Positions 5,690 to 6,485 of a stretch of 6,485 nucleotides of DNA are shown one piece after another (within the stretch, counting starts at the first letter, position 1; the number at the start of each line of letters is the position of its first letter). The notes under the pieces were generated by a model. That model was given only the letters and a program-made list of their open reading frames with translations. It was not told the origin of the DNA and did no database searches. The stretch is taken from assembly GCA_021781255.1 (NCBI GenBank), contig JAJXXG010000985.1:1-6485 (forward strand), written 5' to 3'. The stretch comes from Acidobacteriota bacterium. GTDB lineage: Bacteria; Acidobacteriota; Terriglobia; Terriglobales; Acidobacteriaceae. Position numbers and translations under genes: made by a program.

Positions 5690-6485
5690 TTGAGCGCAGG
5701 CAATCAGGCCGCTTTGCGCGTTGCCGTAGCCGGGGCCGGTGCCTTTGGCCGCAATCATCTCCGCGTTTATCGCGAGTTGGAGGCGGCGGGCGCGGGCGTG
5801 GCGCTGGTGGCCGCGGTGGAGCCGGATGCGGCCCGCGCGGCGGAGACGGCGGCGAAGTACGCGATGCCTGTCTTCTCCAGCGTAGATGATTTGCTGGCGG
5901 CGGATCTCAAGCTCCATGCGGTAACTGTCGCCGTACCTACCGTGCATCATCACGCCGTTTCTGCGAAGCTTCTGGAAGCGGGGCTCGATGTGCTCGTGGA
6001 GAAGCCGCTGGCTGCCACCCTGGCCGAGGCCGATGATCTGCTGGCGCTCGCCGCAAAGAGCGGACGCATCTTGCAGCCGGGGCACCTGGAGAGGTTCAAC
6101 CCCGCGGTTCTCGCCGTACAACCGAAGCTGCACCGCCCCATGTTCTTTGAGGCGCATCGCCTCTCGGTGTTTACGCCGCGCGCGCTGGACGTGGATGTGG
6201 TGCTGGACCTGATGATCCACGACCTGGATATTGTGCTCACCTTTGCGCACTCACCCGTACGCGAGGTTCGCGCCGTCGGTCTACCCATTCTTTCGCCCAA
6301 AGTGGACATCGCCAACGTCCGCGTCGAGTTCGAGTCCGGCTGCGTGGCGAACTTTACCGCTTCGCGCGTCTCGACGGAGCGGGTGCGCAAGCTGCGCTTC
6401 TTTGAGCCGCGCCAGTACGTCTCCATCGACTACGCCCGCCGCGACGTGCTCGTGATTCGCATCGACGATCTCGCAGAAAGTTCAG
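5690..6485 (+). CDS. Gfo/Idh/MocA family oxidoreductase, GnnA-like (3' end cut by window edge)
   Basis: The 265 visible residues form an NAD(P)-dependent sugar or sugar-nucleotide dehydrogenase. The N-terminal Rossmann fold has the dinucleotide loop AGAGAFG (14-20) and Glu44 near the end of the second strand. The family signature EKP is at 104-106, with Lys105 the conserved active-site lysine. The C-terminal domain has Asp173-x3-His177-x2-Asp180 (LMIHDLDI), the usual catalytic His region. The TTG at 5690 is chosen because GGAAGG at 5675-5680 lies 9 nt upstream and no ATG occurs before residue 59, well inside the fold. Motifs such as GHLERFNPAV (131-140) and SPKVDIANVRVEFESG (202-217) fit the GnnA-like group. 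GnnA oxidises the 3-hydroxyl of UDP-GlcNAc for amide-linked lipid A, as described in Acidithiobacillus and Leptospira. That role is inference; lpxA, lpxB or a GnnB-like aminotransferase would be expected beyond the edge. Confidence 0.87.
   Translation, partial: MSAGNQAALRVAVAGAGAFGRNHLRVYRELEAAGAGVALVAAVEPDAARAAETAAKYAMPVFSSVDDLLAADLKLHAVTVAVPTVHHHAVSAKLLEAGLDVLVEKPLAATLAEADDLLALAAKSGRILQPGHLERFNPAVLAVQPKLHRPMFFEAHRLSVFTPRALDVDVVLDLMIHDLDIVLTFAHSPVREVRAVGLPILSPKVDIANVRVEFESGCVANFTASRVSTERVRKLRFFEPRQYVSIDYARRDVLVIRIDDLAESS

Noticed and set aside
5651..6250. 199-residue minus-strand frame across the oxidoreductase
   Set aside because: It is opposite a real Rossmann-fold gene and shows Arg/Gln/His-rich shadow composition with no family features.

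Overview
The window reads as chromosomal DNA of an acidobacterium, most likely class Terriglobia. The main reason is a PadR-type repressor translationally coupled to an 887-residue permease of the ADOP family (acidobacterial duplicated orphan permease), a pairing typical of that phylum. The GC-rich background, an intergenic CTGTCAAGCCCC motif and the style of the flanking genes agree with this. No rRNA, tRNA, insertion sequence, CRISPR array or prophage gene was seen.

Left part (1-1352): a divergent pair separated by 166 bp. On the minus strand, cut by the window edge, is the start of ispE, an enzyme of the MEP isoprenoid pathway. On the plus strand is a 312-residue predicted lipoprotein with two retropepsin-like Asp-Thr/Ser-Gly motifs. 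Each start has a TACAAT hexamer as a possible -10 box. The one for ispE lies so close to the ATG that the transcript could be leaderless. The one for the protease-like gene lies inside a perfect inverted repeat.

Middle part (1353-4638): a spacer with no gene leads to a compact promoter holding two GTAG-N5-CTAC dyads, then a two-gene operon, padR and the ADOP permease, joined by an ATGA overlap. The twin dyads look like the repressor's own operator. No ATPase partner for the permease lies in the window.

Right part (4639-6485): a 421-bp spacer comes first. It holds an AT-rich stretch next to CTGTCAAGCCCC, then a GC-rich stretch able to form several perfect stems, two of which exclude each other. 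Three plus-strand genes follow: a 92-residue protein of unknown function, a 70-residue protein of unknown function, and a Gfo/Idh/MocA-type NAD(P)-dependent oxidoreductase. The oxidoreductase appears to start with TTG, 2 nt after the 70-residue gene, and runs off the window. It resembles GnnA-like sugar-nucleotide dehydrogenases that work in lipid A synthesis, but the neighbours needed to confirm this are outside the window. The two small proteins, the structured leader and the twin-dyad promoter are the least explained parts. No wholly new system can be demonstrated from the sequence alone.
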